Shown: positions 44,311-54,633, numbered from the stretch's first letter. The stretch: DNA of 64,000 bases from Nitrospira sp. (GCA_036984305.1 BQWY01000001.1:124001-188000); one strand, 5' to 3'. A program made the numbers and translations. The notes: generated from the letters alone by a model not told the origin.

Positions 44311-44401
44311 GTCGTCGTAGGCCAGTATAGCCTGGAGCCCGGGTTTGTCGAAGGAAAAGCGCAGTTTTGCCTCGACCGGTAGGGTCGGTTGAGCAGGGAC
44401 C

Positions 44402-44437
44402 GGGGAGCCTTATGGTTTGGAGGACCGGAGGCTCCCC
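44402..44437. other. Nine-base-pair hairpin between clpX and the PilZ gene
   Basis: GGGGAGCCT (44402-44410) and AGGCTCCCC (44429-44437) are exact reverse complements separated by 18 bases. It lies about 60 bases beyond the clpX stop, where a terminator would be expected. There is no T-run after it on the minus strand, so Rho-independent termination is not clear; it may be a terminator-like or mRNA-end-protecting stem. Confidence 0.45.
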
Positions 44438-44494
44438 CTTCTATCCTGGTTACGGGTGAAGGAGGGAGCCTCGACAGAGGGTGAGCAATGCGCG

Positions 44495-45745
44495 CTACGC
44501 GGTTTTGATGTCCTTGTCTTGTTCGTACAGTCTGATGGGGACGCTCTTCCCCTCGATGACTTCTTCCGTCACGATGACCTCTTTGATCTGCTTTTGCGAC
44601 GGGATGTCGTACATGACGTCGAGCATGGTCTCCTCGAGGATGGCCCGTAGGCCGCGAGCCCCCGTTTTCTGGGCGTAGGCACGTCTCGCGATGGCATTGA
44701 GGGCGCCGTCGGTGAATTTCAGCTTTACTTTCTCAAAGGAGAGCAGCTTTTCGTACTGCTTGGTCAAGGCGTTCCTCGGCTCGGTCAGAATGCGAATCAA
44801 CGCCCGCTCGTCGAGTTCCTCTAGGGTGGCGATCACGGGCAACCGACCGATGAATTCTGGGATGAGCCCATACTTAAGGAGATCTTCGGGCTGCACTTGT
44901 GCGAGGACTTCTCCGAGCCGCACGTCCTTTCGGCTTCGGATGTCCGCCCCGAACCCCATTTGTTTCCGGTTCAGCCGCTGCTCAATGATGTTTTCCAGAC
45001 CGACGAAGGCGCCTCCACAGATAAACAAAATGTTCGCCGTGTTGACCTGGATAAATTCCTGATGCGGGTGTTTGCGCCCTCCTTGCGGCGGCACGTTGGC
45101 AACTGTCCCCTCAATCAGTTTCAGCAATGCCTGTTGAACCCCTTCACCGGATACGTCTCGCGTAATCGAAGGACTGTCGCTTTTTCGGCTAATCTTGTCT
45201 ATTTCATCGATATAGACGATGCCGCGCTCGGCGCGTTCCACGTCGTAATCGGCTGCTTGCAGTAACTTCAAGATAATATTCTCGACGTCCTCGCCTACGT
45301 AACCGGCTTCTGTGAGCGTCGTGGCATCCGCCAGGGTAAATGGGACGTCCAGGTAACGCGCCAGGGTTTGGGCCAGCAGCGTCTTCCCGGTGCCCGTGGG
45401 GCCGATCATGAGGATGTTGCCCTTCTGAAGCTCCACCTCGTCGACGTCTTTGCTGGAGATGCGCTTGTAGTGATTGTGCACGGCGACCGAGAGGATGCGC
45501 TTGGCCCGATCTTGGCCCACGACGTACTGGTCGAGATGGTGCTTGATCTCTGCGGGCTTACGCAATTTTGAGCAGATCTCCTCCTTGGCCTCCTCCCAGT
45601 CTTCGGCGATGATATCGTTGCAGAGATTGACGCACTCGTCACAGATATAGACGGTGGGCCCCGCGATGAGTTTTCGCACTTCGTCGCGGCTCTTGCCGCA
45701 GAAGGAACACCGCAGATGACGATCGATCTTTTCTTGCTTCGCCAT
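44495..45745 (-). CDS. clpX: ATP-dependent Clp protease ATP-binding subunit ClpX
   Basis: ClpX unfolds substrates and feeds them to ClpP. The 416-residue protein has the N-terminal C4 zinc-binding domain (CSFCGKS ... CDECVNLC), the Walker A GPTGTGKT, Walker [10 protein letters not shown] and the AAA+ C-terminal domain. The ClpP-docking loop motif reads MGF (in QMGFGADI), a small change from the common IGF. It is the last gene of a tig-clpP-clpX cluster, 21 bases after clpP. Confidence 0.97.
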   Translation of the reverse strand: MAKQEKIDRHLRCSFCGKSRDEVRKLIAGPTVYICDECVNLCNDIIAEDWEEAKEEICSKLRKPAEIKHHLDQYVVGQDRAKRILSVAVHNHYKRISSKDVDEVELQKGNILMIGPTGTGKTLLAQTLARYLDVPFTLADATTLTEAGYVGEDVENIILKLLQAADYDVERAERGIVYIDEIDKISRKSDSPSITRDVSGEGVQQALLKLIEGTVANVPPQGGRKHPHQEFIQVNTANILFICGGAFVGLENIIEQRLNRKQMGFGADIRSRKDVRLGEVLAQVQPEDLLKYGLIPEFIGRLPVIATLEELDERALIRILTEPRNALTKQYEKLLSFEKVKLKFTDGALNAIARRAYAQKTGARGLRAILEETMLDVMYDIPSQKQIKEVIVTEEVIEGKSVPIRLYEQDKDIKTA

Positions 45746-45766
45746 ACCGCCTCCTGAGAATCCGCG

Positions 45767-46402
45767 TTATCGTGTGCCGCCGTCCTTCGCCGTGCCAGTG
45801 CCGGTCACGTCCTTCGCTACCTTCGGCGGCCTCGTAATGACCTCGTCGATGAGTCCGTATCGTTTCGCCTCATCGCCGGACATGAAGTAGTCGCGCTCTG
45901 TATCCAGTGCGATTTTGTCCAGCGGTTGGCCGGTATGTTTGGCCATGATCTCATTCAGGCGCTCGCGAATTTTCAGAATCTCGCGCGCGTGAATATCGAT
46001 CTCCGTAGCTTGCCCTTGGAATCCGCCCATCGGTTGGTGAATCATGACCCTGGCGTTGGGAAGTGCGAACCGCTTGCCCTTCGTGCCCGCCGTGAGCAAG
46101 AGCGCTCCCATGCTCGCGGCTTGACCCAAGCAGATCGTATTGATCGGCGGTTTGACATACTGCATTGTATCGTAAATTCCCAACCCGGCCGTGACGCTGC
46201 CGCCTGGAGAATTGATGTACAGGTTGATATCCTTCTCAGGATCTTCCGCCTCGAGAAACAGGAGCTGTGCGATGATCAGGTTCGCGAACACGTCGTCGAT
46301 GGGTGCGCCGAGGAAAATGATGCGGTCTTTCAAGAGGCGGGAGTAGATGTCATAAGCGCGCTCACCGCGGTTGGTCTGCTCAATCACAATCGGTACAAGC
46401 AT
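45767..46402 (-). CDS. clpP: ATP-dependent Clp protease proteolytic subunit
   Basis: This serine peptidase of the ClpXP complex is 211 residues long. The catalytic Ser is in [10 protein letters not shown], the His in [12 protein letters not shown] and the Asp in [10 protein letters not shown]. The oxyanion-region Gly-rich segment [11 protein letters not shown] is present. It is 98 bases downstream of tig, in the widespread tig-clpP-clpX order. Confidence 0.97.
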   Translation of the reverse strand: MLVPIVIEQTNRGERAYDIYSRLLKDRIIFLGAPIDDVFANLIIAQLLFLEAEDPEKDINLYINSPGGSVTAGLGIYDTMQYVKPPINTICLGQAASMGALLLTAGTKGKRFALPNARVMIHQPMGGFQGQATEIDIHAREILKIRERLNEIMAKHTGQPLDKIALDTERDYFMSGDEAKRYGLIDEVITRPPKVAKDVTGTGTAKDGGTR

Positions 46403-46500
46403 GCACGCGTTCCTTTCGTTCTGTCCACGGGGCCGGTCCGTCTCTGTCTGTTCGTTCGGGAGATACCGCGCTTGCTCGGGTTCTCGGCCGACAAGTTTTC

Positions 46501-47820
46501 CTAACCCTGGATAACCGCATGGCGGTAGACAAAATCGAGCGCCTTATCTGCCAGTATTCGGCTCCGTAATTCGTTCAATGACTCTTGGCCGCCCGCCTGG
46601 ATGAGGCGGAGCAGCTCCTTCGGATCCAGCTTGAGTTCCGTCGCCATGCGCTGAAGCTCCAGTTGGATGTCTCCCTCCTCTACCTGGATGTGCTCTCGTT
46701 CGGCGATTGTGTCCAGGATGAGACCGAGCTTGACGCGGCGCGACGCTTCGGGAACCACGTCGTCGCGGAGCTTCTGCAGTTCCTCCGGTCGCACGGTGGG
46801 GGCCGCGCCGCCGTCAGAACCCGGTTTCTGGCGGGCGTGCAACTGATGGCGGACCATGGCCGATACCTCTCGTTCGACGAGTGTTTCCGGGAGATCGAAA
46901 TGATGCGTCTCGAGCAAGCGTTTCATGATCTGATCCTTGTACCCTTGCTCGACGTCCCGCTTCAGGGCTCGCTCCATTTCGGTGCGTAGCTTATCGCGGA
47001 GTGCGTCCAGCGTCTCGTACGGCCCGCAGTCCTTGGCGAATTCGTCATCCAAGGCTGGGAGCTGCTTCCGTTTGACAGACTGGATGGTCGCATGGAATCG
47101 AACGGTTTTCCCAGCTACTCGTTCGTCGGGGTGGGTCGCAGGGTAATCCTGCGAAATGTCCACCGCTGACCCTTCGGATTTTCCCATGAGCGCCTGATCG
47201 AGATCCAATCCAAGCACCGACACTTTCGATCCCATCCGATGTAAATGTCCTTGCTTATACGTGCCATCCAGAGGAGCCTGATCAAGGTAGCCCTGGATGT
47301 CGACCACGGCAAAGTCCCCATCCGATAGCGTGGCGTCGGCCGGGGCTGCGTGAAGCTGGGCGTGCTGCTCACGCATGACCTCGAGTGCCTTGTCGATCTG
47401 CTCGTCGGTCACGCTTCGTGTATCTGGCTTCAGCGAGATCGGGTTAGGAGGACGATAGTCTCGAAGCTCAATCTTGGGCCTGATTTCGACTGTCGCCGTA
47501 AAGCTAAAGGGAGCGTCCTTCTTGATCTTGACACGGTCGATGGCCGGAATGTCGACAACCAGAGGAACGATCCCGGCTTCCTTGACGGCACGATCGTAGT
47601 ATTCCGGCACGATGTTTCGCACCACGTCCTCTTCCACGTCTTTCGCGTATCGCTTCTCCAGCAACGCCAGTGGCGCTTTTCCGGGTCGAAATCCTGGGAC
47701 CTGTACTTGACGATTCAGCGCGGTATACGCGCGCTTAAACCGCTCATTCACTTCAGTTTCAGGCACTTCGATTTTTAAGGCCCGCTTCATGGGGCCCAGC
47801 TCGGTCATTTCAACCTTCAT
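46501..47820 (-). CDS. tig: Trigger factor
   Basis: This ribosome-associated chaperone and peptidyl-prolyl isomerase is 439 residues long. The ribosome-binding signature region is [18 protein letters not shown] near residue 40; the FKBP-type domain lies around 160-250; the C-terminal arms form the chaperone cavity. It is first in the tig-clpP-clpX cluster, downstream of tRNA-Leu. Confidence 0.95.
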   Translation of the reverse strand: MKVEMTELGPMKRALKIEVPETEVNERFKRAYTALNRQVQVPGFRPGKAPLALLEKRYAKDVEEDVVRNIVPEYYDRAVKEAGIVPLVVDIPAIDRVKIKKDAPFSFTATVEIRPKIELRDYRPPNPISLKPDTRSVTDEQIDKALEVMREQHAQLHAAPADATLSDGDFAVVDIQGYLDQAPLDGTYKQGHLHRMGSKVSVLGLDLDQALMGKSEGSAVDISQDYPATHPDERVAGKTVRFHATIQSVKRKQLPALDDEFAKDCGPYETLDALRDKLRTEMERALKRDVEQGYKDQIMKRLLETHHFDLPETLVEREVSAMVRHQLHARQKPGSDGGAAPTVRPEELQKLRDDVVPEASRRVKLGLILDTIAEREHIQVEEGDIQLELQRMATELKLDPKELLRLIQAGGQESLNELRSRILADKALDFVYRHAVIQG

Positions 47821-47894
47821 AGTCGTACTCGTGCAGTCCTTGTTTGACGCCAGGGGATGCCAGATGTCCTATCGTGACGCAGCAGGATCCCAAG

Positions 47895-47977
47895 TGGTGC
47901 GAGAGGGGGGACTTGAACCCCCACGGTTGCCCACGAGATCCTAAGTCTCGCGCGTCTGCCAGTTCCGCCACTCTCGC
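47895..47977 (-). tRNA. tRNA-Leu(UAG)
   Basis: On the minus strand the acceptor arms GCGAGAG/CTCTCGC and the encoded CCA end are present. The anticodon stem CGAGA/TCTCG has loop CTTAGGA (anticodon TAG). A class II variable arm and the T arm GGGGGTTCAAGTCCCCC complete it. It lies 75 bases upstream of tig. Confidence 0.95.
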
Positions 47978-48015
47978 AGTGAGGTCTGCGTATGTGAGAG
48001 GCTTTGTTTGTCCTT

Positions 48016-48045
48016 GTTCTACCCCCGGTTACGCAGGTGTGTCAA
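48016..48045 (-). promoter_or_regulatory. Predicted promoter for tRNA-Leu(UAG)
   Basis: On the minus strand a perfect TTGACA (48045-48040) is followed after 18 bases by TAGAAC (48021-48016), about 38 bases before the tRNA 5' end. It could also drive tig. The rest of the 330-base gap up to 48307 holds no gene or repeat that I can support. Confidence 0.5.
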
Positions 48046-48307
48046 CCACCAGCATGGCTGGATGGGGACATTTGACCATGTCGCAGGACCGCGTTGCGGG
48101 ACTCCCCGCGTTGCGGGTAGCCTGGGGACAAAGGGAGGGGTATAATAAACGTATTCCTATCCGCCATACCACCGCATCGCCCGCGTAGATTGACGATCGA
48201 ATATCGGATGTTCCGATGAGACGTCGGTCCCCAGATCTCATGACCGGCTTCATCGCAGGTTCGGTCCAGGGACCCGGTGGATTGACGTGGGATCGGAGGG
48301 AGGACCC

Positions 48308-49387
48308 ATGAGATGGACCACGATCATAGTGGCGGTCGTGACGCTGGTGGCGTTCAACATTCAGCCTGGTTGGGCGCATCGAGACTCGTTTACTAAAGAA
48401 CAGAGAGAACAATTGGCGAATATCAAGACCGTGCTGGTTGAGGCGGTGGCCTTGACCGACAAGGGGGCCCAGGATGCCGGACCCTTTCGAGAGGTAGTAG
48501 AGAAACGGCTGGCGGAGCTAGGGTATGGCCATGTTGCGGATCCCAAGCAGCCGCACGACGCGGTTGTGAGGGTGAAGTGCGAGCAGCGAAAGACCTGGGA
48601 GGGAACGACGGCAGCTGGAGGGGATAACGACCTTCCCGGCGCTCCATCGCGTTTGTGGAAAGGGCCTGCCTGTCAATTGACCTACCGGCTCGGGGACCTG
48701 AAGGTTCAGTGGCAAAAAGAAGTACGGACCCCCTTTAGCGACGCGGTAGAGGCGGCCCAACGCGTGAATGCTGCGGATCCGGGAGCCTATGCACTCTCTG
48801 AACTTAAAACACTTTTGGAGGAATACGACTTCCCGGTGCTCCTGGCCGCAGAATGGGGGCAGGGTGACCGGCTCTTGAAGCTGCTCGATTCCTCTAGTAC
48901 GCCCCAACCACGAAAGCTTCTGGTGCTGTCCGTGTTGGGCGATATGATGGCATCCGAGGATGCGTTACCTCACTTGAAAGAGGCGCTGAAGGACAAGGAT
49001 CTGTCCAGGGAAGCGGCCGTCGCGCTTGGAAGTATCGGCTCTGACGGCATTCCCGTATTGGCAGAGATTCTGAAATCGTCCAATCAGCCTGAACTTCAAG
49101 CCGCCGCCGCGAAGGGGCTCGGACGAATTGGGGGGATCAGCGGTGATCCCCGAGTCGTCGATCCGCTGCTGTCCATGCTGGAAGCGCCGGGTATCGACAT
49201 CCGAGTGCAGACCGAGATTGTGTGGGCGCTGGGCAAGGTGCCGGATAAGCGGTCGCTGCCTCCGCTGAAAGCCCTATTCAAGAAAGTCTTGCACATACGG
49301 GATCCTGAGAACAAGGAGCTGAAAAACCTCAAGGAGGCCCTCAACTGGTCCACCAAGCAGTTGGACATGGACGAGCACTTGAGTTAG
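48308..49387 (+). CDS. Exported HEAT-repeat protein
   Basis: From the ATG at 48308, preceded by GGAGGGAGG, the protein is 359 residues. A signal peptide ends PGWAH. The first 170 residues are a distinct alpha/beta region with two Cys (VKCEQ, GPACQLTY). The second half is a HEAT solenoid with about four repeats (EDALPHLKEALKDKDLSREAAVALGSIG, PELQAAAAKGLGRIG, IRVQTEIVWALGKV). It is probably a periplasmic scaffold, and the second HEAT protein in this window. Confidence 0.83.
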   Translation: MRWTTIIVAVVTLVAFNIQPGWAHRDSFTKEQREQLANIKTVLVEAVALTDKGAQDAGPFREVVEKRLAELGYGHVADPKQPHDAVVRVKCEQRKTWEGTTAAGGDNDLPGAPSRLWKGPACQLTYRLGDLKVQWQKEVRTPFSDAVEAAQRVNAADPGAYALSELKTLLEEYDFPVLLAAEWGQGDRLLKLLDSSSTPQPRKLLVLSVLGDMMASEDALPHLKEALKDKDLSREAAVALGSIGSDGIPVLAEILKSSNQPELQAAAAKGLGRIGGISGDPRVVDPLLSMLEAPGIDIRVQTEIVWALGKVPDKRSLPPLKALFKKVLHIRDPENKELKNLKEALNWSTKQLDMDEHLS

Positions 49388-49779
49388 CCGTCTGAGGGCT
49401 CGGCCGTGGCCAATGGAGTGCTGTAGGTGGTTGGGCGGTCTTACTTCTGACGATGATTTGGATGTCCGGATCGAGTCTTGCCGGCGCAGGGCCATTTTCT
49501 CCGTGAGGCAACATCTCAGCCAACGCGTTTGCAAGTCCTGCCACGCTCCGTTCCGTATCGTGTATTCAACTTGATGAAAATCCAATCGATACGACGGTCG
49601 TATTGCATATCCTTTGATTGAGGCGGATGCAACGCTTTGATCGCGGGCTGTCCTATCAGTGAAACGCAAGTGGATAGGTTGATGGAGGCATCCCTAGAGA
49701 CGGTGGCGCGGACGTCGAACTCACAGTGGGGAATGTGGACCGTCGGGAATCCCGCGTTCATCTCTTCACAGAGGGTTGC
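49388..49779. other. Region without a supported gene
   Basis: About 390 bases between the HEAT gene and the tRNA-Ser promoter. Several short frames exist on both strands; the minus-strand ones change frame repeatedly and the longest crosses the tRNA-Ser gene in antisense. The stretch could hold a decayed small gene, but no motif or consistent frame supports it. Confidence 0.4.
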
Positions 49780-49808
49780 TTGCCGCTCCTGGGGACGCAT
49801 GCTAAGAT
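49780..49808 (+). promoter_or_regulatory. Predicted promoter for tRNA-Ser
   Basis: TTGCCG (49780-49785) is followed after exactly 17 bases by TAAGAT (49803-49808). The tRNA starts 26 bases after the -10 box. Confidence 0.5.
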
Positions 49809-49833
49809 GCCGCTTCTCCGAAAATCGTGCTGT

Positions 49834-49923
<90 letters not shown>

Positions 49924-50015
49924 AACGTGGCGCGATACTTCCTTTCGGTTCATCAACGAACAGGCAGTGGCGTGCCAGATGTACCTAGGGCAGCGACGAC
50001 ATACGCCGTAGAGCG

Positions 50016-50041
50016 GTGTCGCGCAGCGCGACGCTTTTTTT
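50016..50041 (+). terminator. Rho-independent terminator downstream of tRNA-Ser
   Basis: A GTCGCG/CGCGAC stem with a three-base loop (50018-50032) is extended by weaker pairs and followed by a run of seven T. It lies about 95 bases beyond the tRNA-Ser 3' end and separates it from the SRP RNA gene. Confidence 0.7.
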
Positions 50042-50163
50042 GTCGCGCCGTATCGCGTGGGCGACACACACAAATTCACCAACTATTGAGCCGGTGACCC
50101 GTGGGCGCGGGTGACGCGTTGTCGCCCAATGGATGAAAAGTCTTAGTATGTGCGCCAAGTGAC

Positions 50164-50264
50164 GGGGCTGGGCCCTGTGCAACAGAATCCTGTGAACCCC
50201 GCCAGGTCCGGAAGGAAGCAACGGTAAGCGGGCGAGTCTGTGTGCCGCAGGATCACCTGGCCCC
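50164..50264 (+). ncRNA. ffs: Signal recognition particle RNA (small bacterial type)
   Basis: The hallmark apical segment is CCAGGTCCGGAAGGAAGCA, followed by ACGGTAAGCGG, which matches the conserved Ffh-binding loop region of 4.5S RNA. The ends GGGGC and GCCCC pair to close a roughly 100-nt hairpin. A T-run follows immediately and a TAGTAT -10-like box lies at 50143-50148. It partners Ffh to target proteins to the membrane. Its position just before dnaX is common in bacteria. Confidence 0.93.
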
Positions 50265-50484
50265 ACTTTTTAGTCGGATGCTAAAAACGGGTTCCAAGCT
50301 TTGTTCTCGGTCGCTTTCCTCGCTCGACGTACCACGCCGCGGAGTACGCCTCGCGAGTCCCGCTCCCTGCGGCCGCGGTGGCCATCCGTTTTGAGCATCC
50401 GAAGCGGATGGGAGTCTCGAGGAGAGCTCTTAGACTGCTACGGAATTGGTTGCAGACGGGTCAGAGCAATAGCCTGGCGATGTG

Positions 50485-52368
50485 ATGGATTATCAGGTAT
50501 CAGCGAGAAAATATCGGCCGGGGACGTTCGATGACGTCATCGGCCAGCCCCAGGTCGTCCAGGCACTGACCAACGCAGTGTCGACTAAGCGGATTGCTCA
50601 CGCCTTTCTCTTCTCCGGCACACGCGGCGTCGGAAAGACCACCGTCGCCCGCATTTTGGCAAAAGCGCTCAATTGCGAGCAGGGGCCTAGTGGGCACCCG
50701 TGCGGCATTTGCATGAGTTGCCTTGAGATTGCTCAAGGGACATCGGTGGACGTGGTCGAAATCGACGGGGCGTCCAACACCAGCGTGGACGATGTGCGGG
50801 AAATTCGGGAGAATGCGAAGTTCACACCCTTTCGCGGCTCGCATCGGGTGTACATTATCGACGAAGTCCACATGCTCTCGAACTCGGCGTTCAATGCGCT
50901 CCTGAAGATCTTGGAGGAGCCGCCGGCGCATGTGGTCTTCATTTTCGCCACGACCGAGTTACACAAGATTCCAGCCACTATCCTCTCTCGCTGCCAACAC
51001 TACACGTTTCGACGCCTGTCGCGCGGGGAAATCATCGCTCGGCTGGAACAGGTGGCCGCGCACGATGGAATTCACATTGAGAGCCGTAGCCTGGCCGTGC
51101 TGGCGCGCGCGAGCGAAGGGAGTATGCGTGATGGGTTGAGCCTCTTCGACCAAGCCGTTGCCCTCTGCGGGGCGACCATCTCTCACGAAGATCTCGAGGC
51201 GTTACTCGGCGCTGTACCGCAGGAACACGTCCATGCCATGATCGAAGCCATTCGCGGGCAAGACAGCCGTCAGGCAGTGCACGTCATCGCTCAGCTCTTG
51301 GATCATGGTCAGGACCTCCGCGCCTACTGCGCGGAACTTGTCGAATATGTCAGGAATTTGCTTGTGGCGACGGTCGTCGCGGAACCGCATGATTTGCGCG
51401 GCCTCGTGGAGGGATCACTCGAAGACCTGGAGCAGCTCTTCGCTCTGGCGAGATCGTTTTCGCCGGAACACCTGCAAGAGGTGTTTCGCCTGCTTTCCCA
51501 GGCCGAAGACAACCTACGCCAAAGCTTGCACCCTCGATTTACGATGGAAGTATCGGCTATTCGGGCAACGCGGCTCACGCATAGTGAACGGATGCCTGCG
51601 AAGCCGGTCGCCCCAGCTCAGCCGCCGGCTAAAGTGCAGGTTCCGGTCAGTAACAACCCCGTGCGGCGCGGGTCGAGCGCACCGGCGTCTTCACCGCCGC
51701 CCCGTTCGCTCCCTCCGAAGCCGGCTTCTGCACGATCCGCCCGCACCGGCCCGGTCGGTGCTTCAACGACTCCTGCACAAGGGCATGCGTCGACGATGCG
51801 TCACAATGTGGCGAGCGTGGGGCGAGCATCCAGCCAGGCCCACGCGGCCGTGGAACCGAGTGCGCTCCGATCGCCAACCGTTCAGAGCGATCCGGGATCT
51901 CCACCTGCGGGCAGCACGCTGGATGTGACGTTGCGCCCGAGTCCGATCACGATCAATTGGGAGGAATGTCTCGCTCGAGTGGCGGAGGCTCATCCCAGCG
52001 TGGCTCCTTTTCTCGAAATGGGGCAATGCACGGGTATTGACGGCAACGAAGTTACGATCGGCTATACGCCGACCGCGAGCGTCGCACGAGCCAGAATGGA
52101 AAAGGAAGACAATTTGCAGGCGGTGCGGTCCGTCTGTGAATCGCTGGCGGGACAACCCGTGCGCGTGCGCGTGATCGAGTTAAGCGAGGCCGACGCGACC
52201 GGTCCTACGATGGCCGACATTCGCGTGGCGCGGGAGCGTGAAGAAAAGATGGTGCTGTTCGAGCAAATGCGCGCGCACCCGTTGATCAAACAAACCCTGG
52301 AGGCGTTCGGCGGGGAGGTGGTCGAGGTCCGCCGGGTGGTTCCAGAACAGGAGGCCCAGAGCGCATGA
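50485..52368 (+). CDS. dnaX: DNA polymerase III subunits gamma/tau
   Basis: This clamp-loader ATPase is 627 residues long. Domain I has Walker A SGTRGVGKTT, a zinc module (CEQG ... CGICMSC), Walker B IIDEVHML and the SRC arginine-finger motif (ILSRCQHY). Domain III follows, then a long Pro/Ser/Ala-rich linker (about 370-490) and a C-terminal tau-like domain that may contact the polymerase. The ATG at 50485 is preferred over the GTG one codon upstream. The stop overlaps the ybaB start. Confidence 0.95.
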   Translation: MDYQVSARKYRPGTFDDVIGQPQVVQALTNAVSTKRIAHAFLFSGTRGVGKTTVARILAKALNCEQGPSGHPCGICMSCLEIAQGTSVDVVEIDGASNTSVDDVREIRENAKFTPFRGSHRVYIIDEVHMLSNSAFNALLKILEEPPAHVVFIFATTELHKIPATILSRCQHYTFRRLSRGEIIARLEQVAAHDGIHIESRSLAVLARASEGSMRDGLSLFDQAVALCGATISHEDLEALLGAVPQEHVHAMIEAIRGQDSRQAVHVIAQLLDHGQDLRAYCAELVEYVRNLLVATVVAEPHDLRGLVEGSLEDLEQLFALARSFSPEHLQEVFRLLSQAEDNLRQSLHPRFTMEVSAIRATRLTHSERMPAKPVAPAQPPAKVQVPVSNNPVRRGSSAPASSPPPRSLPPKPASARSARTGPVGASTTPAQGHASTMRHNVASVGRASSQAHAAVEPSALRSPTVQSDPGSPPAGSTLDVTLRPSPITINWEECLARVAEAHPSVAPFLEMGQCTGIDGNEVTIGYTPTASVARARMEKEDNLQAVRSVCESLAGQPVRVRVIELSEADATGPTMADIRVAREREEKMVLFEQMRAHPLIKQTLEAFGGEVVEVRRVVPEQEAQSA

Positions 52369-52691
52369 GCAAGAATCCATTCGGCAATATGGCCGGTCTG
52401 ATGAAGCAAGCGCAGGCGATGCAGGAGCGAATGACCAAAATCCAGGAGGAGGCGGCGGGCAAGCAGGTCAGCGGATCGGCTGGAGGAGGCATTGTCACGG
52501 TCACGATCACCGGCGGGATGCAGGTGGTCTCGGTCAAGATCGATCCCGAGGTAGTGAAGTCAGGCGATGTCGACATGCTACAAGATCTGACATTGGCCGC
52601 TACGAACGAGGCCATCCGCAAAGCGCGCGAGATGATGGCTGATGAACTCAAATCGCTGACCGGCGGACTCAATCTGCCCGGCCTCATGTAG
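52365..52691 (+). CDS. ybaB: YbaB/EbfC-family nucleoid-associated protein
   Basis: This 108-residue DNA-binding protein has the family pattern: MAGLMKQAQAMQERMTKIQEE helix, GGGIVTVTITGGMQVVSVKIDPEV strands and a C-terminal helix. Its ATG overlaps the dnaX stop as ATGA. The dnaX-ybaB-recR order is widely conserved. Confidence 0.94.
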   Translation: MSKNPFGNMAGLMKQAQAMQERMTKIQEEAAGKQVSGSAGGGIVTVTITGGMQVVSVKIDPEVVKSGDVDMLQDLTLAATNEAIRKAREMMADELKSLTGGLNLPGLM

Positions 52692-52700
52692 GCAGCGGCC

Positions 52701-53315
52701 ATGCTGGGGGTCAGAACGGGTGATCAGGAAGGATTGCTGGGCGGTCTGATCCGCGAACTGGTCCGGCTCCCGGGAATCGGACAGAAAACGGCACAGCGGC
52801 TGGCGTTTCATTTACTCAAAGCGGAACGAGATGAAGCCTTGCGGCTAGCGGACGCCATTCGGGCCGTCAAAGATGGGCTGAGTTTTTGCCGCGACTGCCG
52901 GAACATTGCCGAGGGAGACCTGTGCGACCTCTGCCGCGATCCGAGGCGGGATCGAACGAAGATCCTGGTGGTTGAAGAACCCAGCACGCTCTATGCCATC
53001 GAGCGAACTCGCACCTACCGCGGCCTATATCACGTTCTCCTTGGGGTCCTGTCGCCGATCGATGGGATCGGCCCCGACGAAATCAAAGCCCAGGAGCTGA
53101 TCGATCGGGTCAAAGCCGGGGGCGTTCAGGAGGTGATTATCGCGACGAACCCTACCATCGAAGGTGAAGCCACGGCCCTCTATCTCACCAAGCAGCTCAA
53201 ACCCTCCGGTGTGCGGGTCTCGCGGATTGCCTATGGAATTCCGGTCGGCATGGACATCGAATACGCCGACGAGGTGACCCTGATCAAATCCCTGGAAGGA
53301 CGGCGGGATCTCTGA
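52701..53315 (+). CDS. recR: Recombination protein RecR
   Basis: RecR loads RecA with RecO (and RecF) at gaps. The 204-residue protein has the helix-hairpin-helix RLPGIGQKTAQRLAF, the C4 zinc finger CRDCRNIAEGDLCDLC, the Toprim domain (LVVEEPSTLYAIE ... ATNPTIEGEATALYL) and the C-terminal Walker-B-like segment. It lies nine bases after ybaB. Confidence 0.96.
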   Translation: MLGVRTGDQEGLLGGLIRELVRLPGIGQKTAQRLAFHLLKAERDEALRLADAIRAVKDGLSFCRDCRNIAEGDLCDLCRDPRRDRTKILVVEEPSTLYAIERTRTYRGLYHVLLGVLSPIDGIGPDEIKAQELIDRVKAGGVQEVIIATNPTIEGEATALYLTKQLKPSGVRVSRIAYGIPVGMDIEYADEVTLIKSLEGRRDL

Positions 53316-53420
53316 ACCCCGCAAAAGCAGCATTGGGGGAGTTACGGCATTGATCTGGGCGGTCCGGCATTGATATAGTTTGCATCTGTTCTAGTAGCGT
53401 CCACCGACGGAGTGCGGTAC

Positions 53421-53864
53421 ATGAACGGACGACGGACGACAGTGCAGAGCGACAAGACTCCCGGACGCGGTCGTTCGGCGATAGCAGCTCCCGTCGCGCC
53501 CGAAGAAACCCGCGAACTGCTCCTCCAGGAGATTCGGCGTGAATTGGAACACCAGCGACAAGCGCTGCTGGATGAAGCGGGAGTGGGCTTTATCCAAGAA
53601 GCGAAGACCCCATCCTTCCCCGATGTCAGCGATCAAGCCACGGCCGAGGCCGATCAACATTTTGCCTTGCGAATCCGTGAGCGCGAACGGAATCTGATCA
53701 AGAAGATCGACGAAGCGTTGAATCGGATGGCGACGAAGTCTTATGGAGTGTGCGAAAGTTGTGGCGAAGAAATTCCCATTCCACGATTGAAAGCCCGTCC
53801 GGTCACCACCCTCTGCATCGCCTGCAAGACCCAACAAGAAGAATCGGAAAACGGACGTCGGTAG
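53421..53864 (+). CDS. DksA/TraR-family zinc-finger regulator
   Basis: The 147-residue product has a basic, unstructured N-terminus, a coiled-coil helical hairpin (ELLLQEIRRELEHQRQALL ... LRIRERERNLIKKIDEALNRM) and a C4 zinc finger (CESCGEE ... CIACK). The domain order fits DksA-type RNA polymerase secondary-channel binders. The DxxDxA tip motif is not obvious (DVSDQATAEAD), so ppGpp-linked activity is uncertain. The ATG at 53421 is used; a GTG three codons upstream is possible. Confidence 0.86.
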   Translation: MNGRRTTVQSDKTPGRGRSAIAAPVAPEETRELLLQEIRRELEHQRQALLDEAGVGFIQEAKTPSFPDVSDQATAEADQHFALRIRERERNLIKKIDEALNRMATKSYGVCESCGEEIPIPRLKARPVTTLCIACKTQQEESENGRR

Positions 53865-53928
53865 CCGGTGGCTTCGGTGTGACTTCGTCGCGCCTCGTTT
53901 GGCGCGACCTGCGCATGCACCCCATCCC

Positions 53929-54633
53929 TTAGAAGTGCAACGCGACACCTCCGGTCAAATGATTGGCTACGATCGAGGGCGATTCGGTATATTCGGGGTC
54001 CAATCGAAACGTTGCAGTCGTTGCCGTGCGCTTCCATTCGGCAAAAATGGCCAGATTGGGAAACAAGAAGACCTTTGCACCAGCGAGAACCTGCCACTCC
54101 GGTGAATAGGCGGTATCGCTCACGCTGAAGCCCCCGTTCCAAGTCAGTTTAGTCCTCTGAACTCCTCCTCCAATACCGATATAGGGAGTAGATTCATGGC
54201 CACGATGTTGCTGCTGAAGTCCCTCTGCCCCAAGAAATCAAATTGAAAAATACGAAGTCCGTTGACGGGGTCCGTACCACTTCCTCCCGTTGTCTGCGCG
54301 TGAATGGACGAAGTAAATCTTGTCCAATCCACCTCCAGACCGACCTGCGGCTGCCAGTCGTAGTTCTTGCGCAAGTACCAGGCCGTGGCCTTGGCGCCCC
54401 AAACCGGCTCATTCGTTTGTTTCACTCCATGAGCAGTTCCCCAATATGGTTGGCCCGTACCCAAAACAAGTGCCGGTACAGCTTACATCGAGTCCTTCGT
54501 CCACGGTGAACGCCTTCCCCCCATAGCCTGACAACGAGAAGCTCCAGTTTCGTTCATCCGCACGCGAGATAGACGGAAGCGCCAGGCCTAGTCCCACGAT
54601 GAAAGCGGCGAGAATGCATAGGCGTCTCGACAT
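53929..54633 (-). pseudogene. Outer-membrane beta-barrel gene with two compensating frameshifts
   Basis: Reading the minus strand, the first part (54633 to about 54448) encodes a signal peptide (MSRRLCILAAFIVGLG ... ISRADE) and the first strands of a barrel. At a TTTT run near 54465 the frame shifts. The middle part (to 54144) continues as YLRKNYDWQPQVGLEVDWTRF and NIVAMNLLP. At a CCC run near 54190 it shifts back, giving YIGIGGGVQRTKLTW and the last part ending GGVALHF with a terminal Phe. One extra base and one missing base restore a 234-residue OmpA-like porin. This is either a decayed gene or two homopolymer errors in the sequence. Confidence 0.8.
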
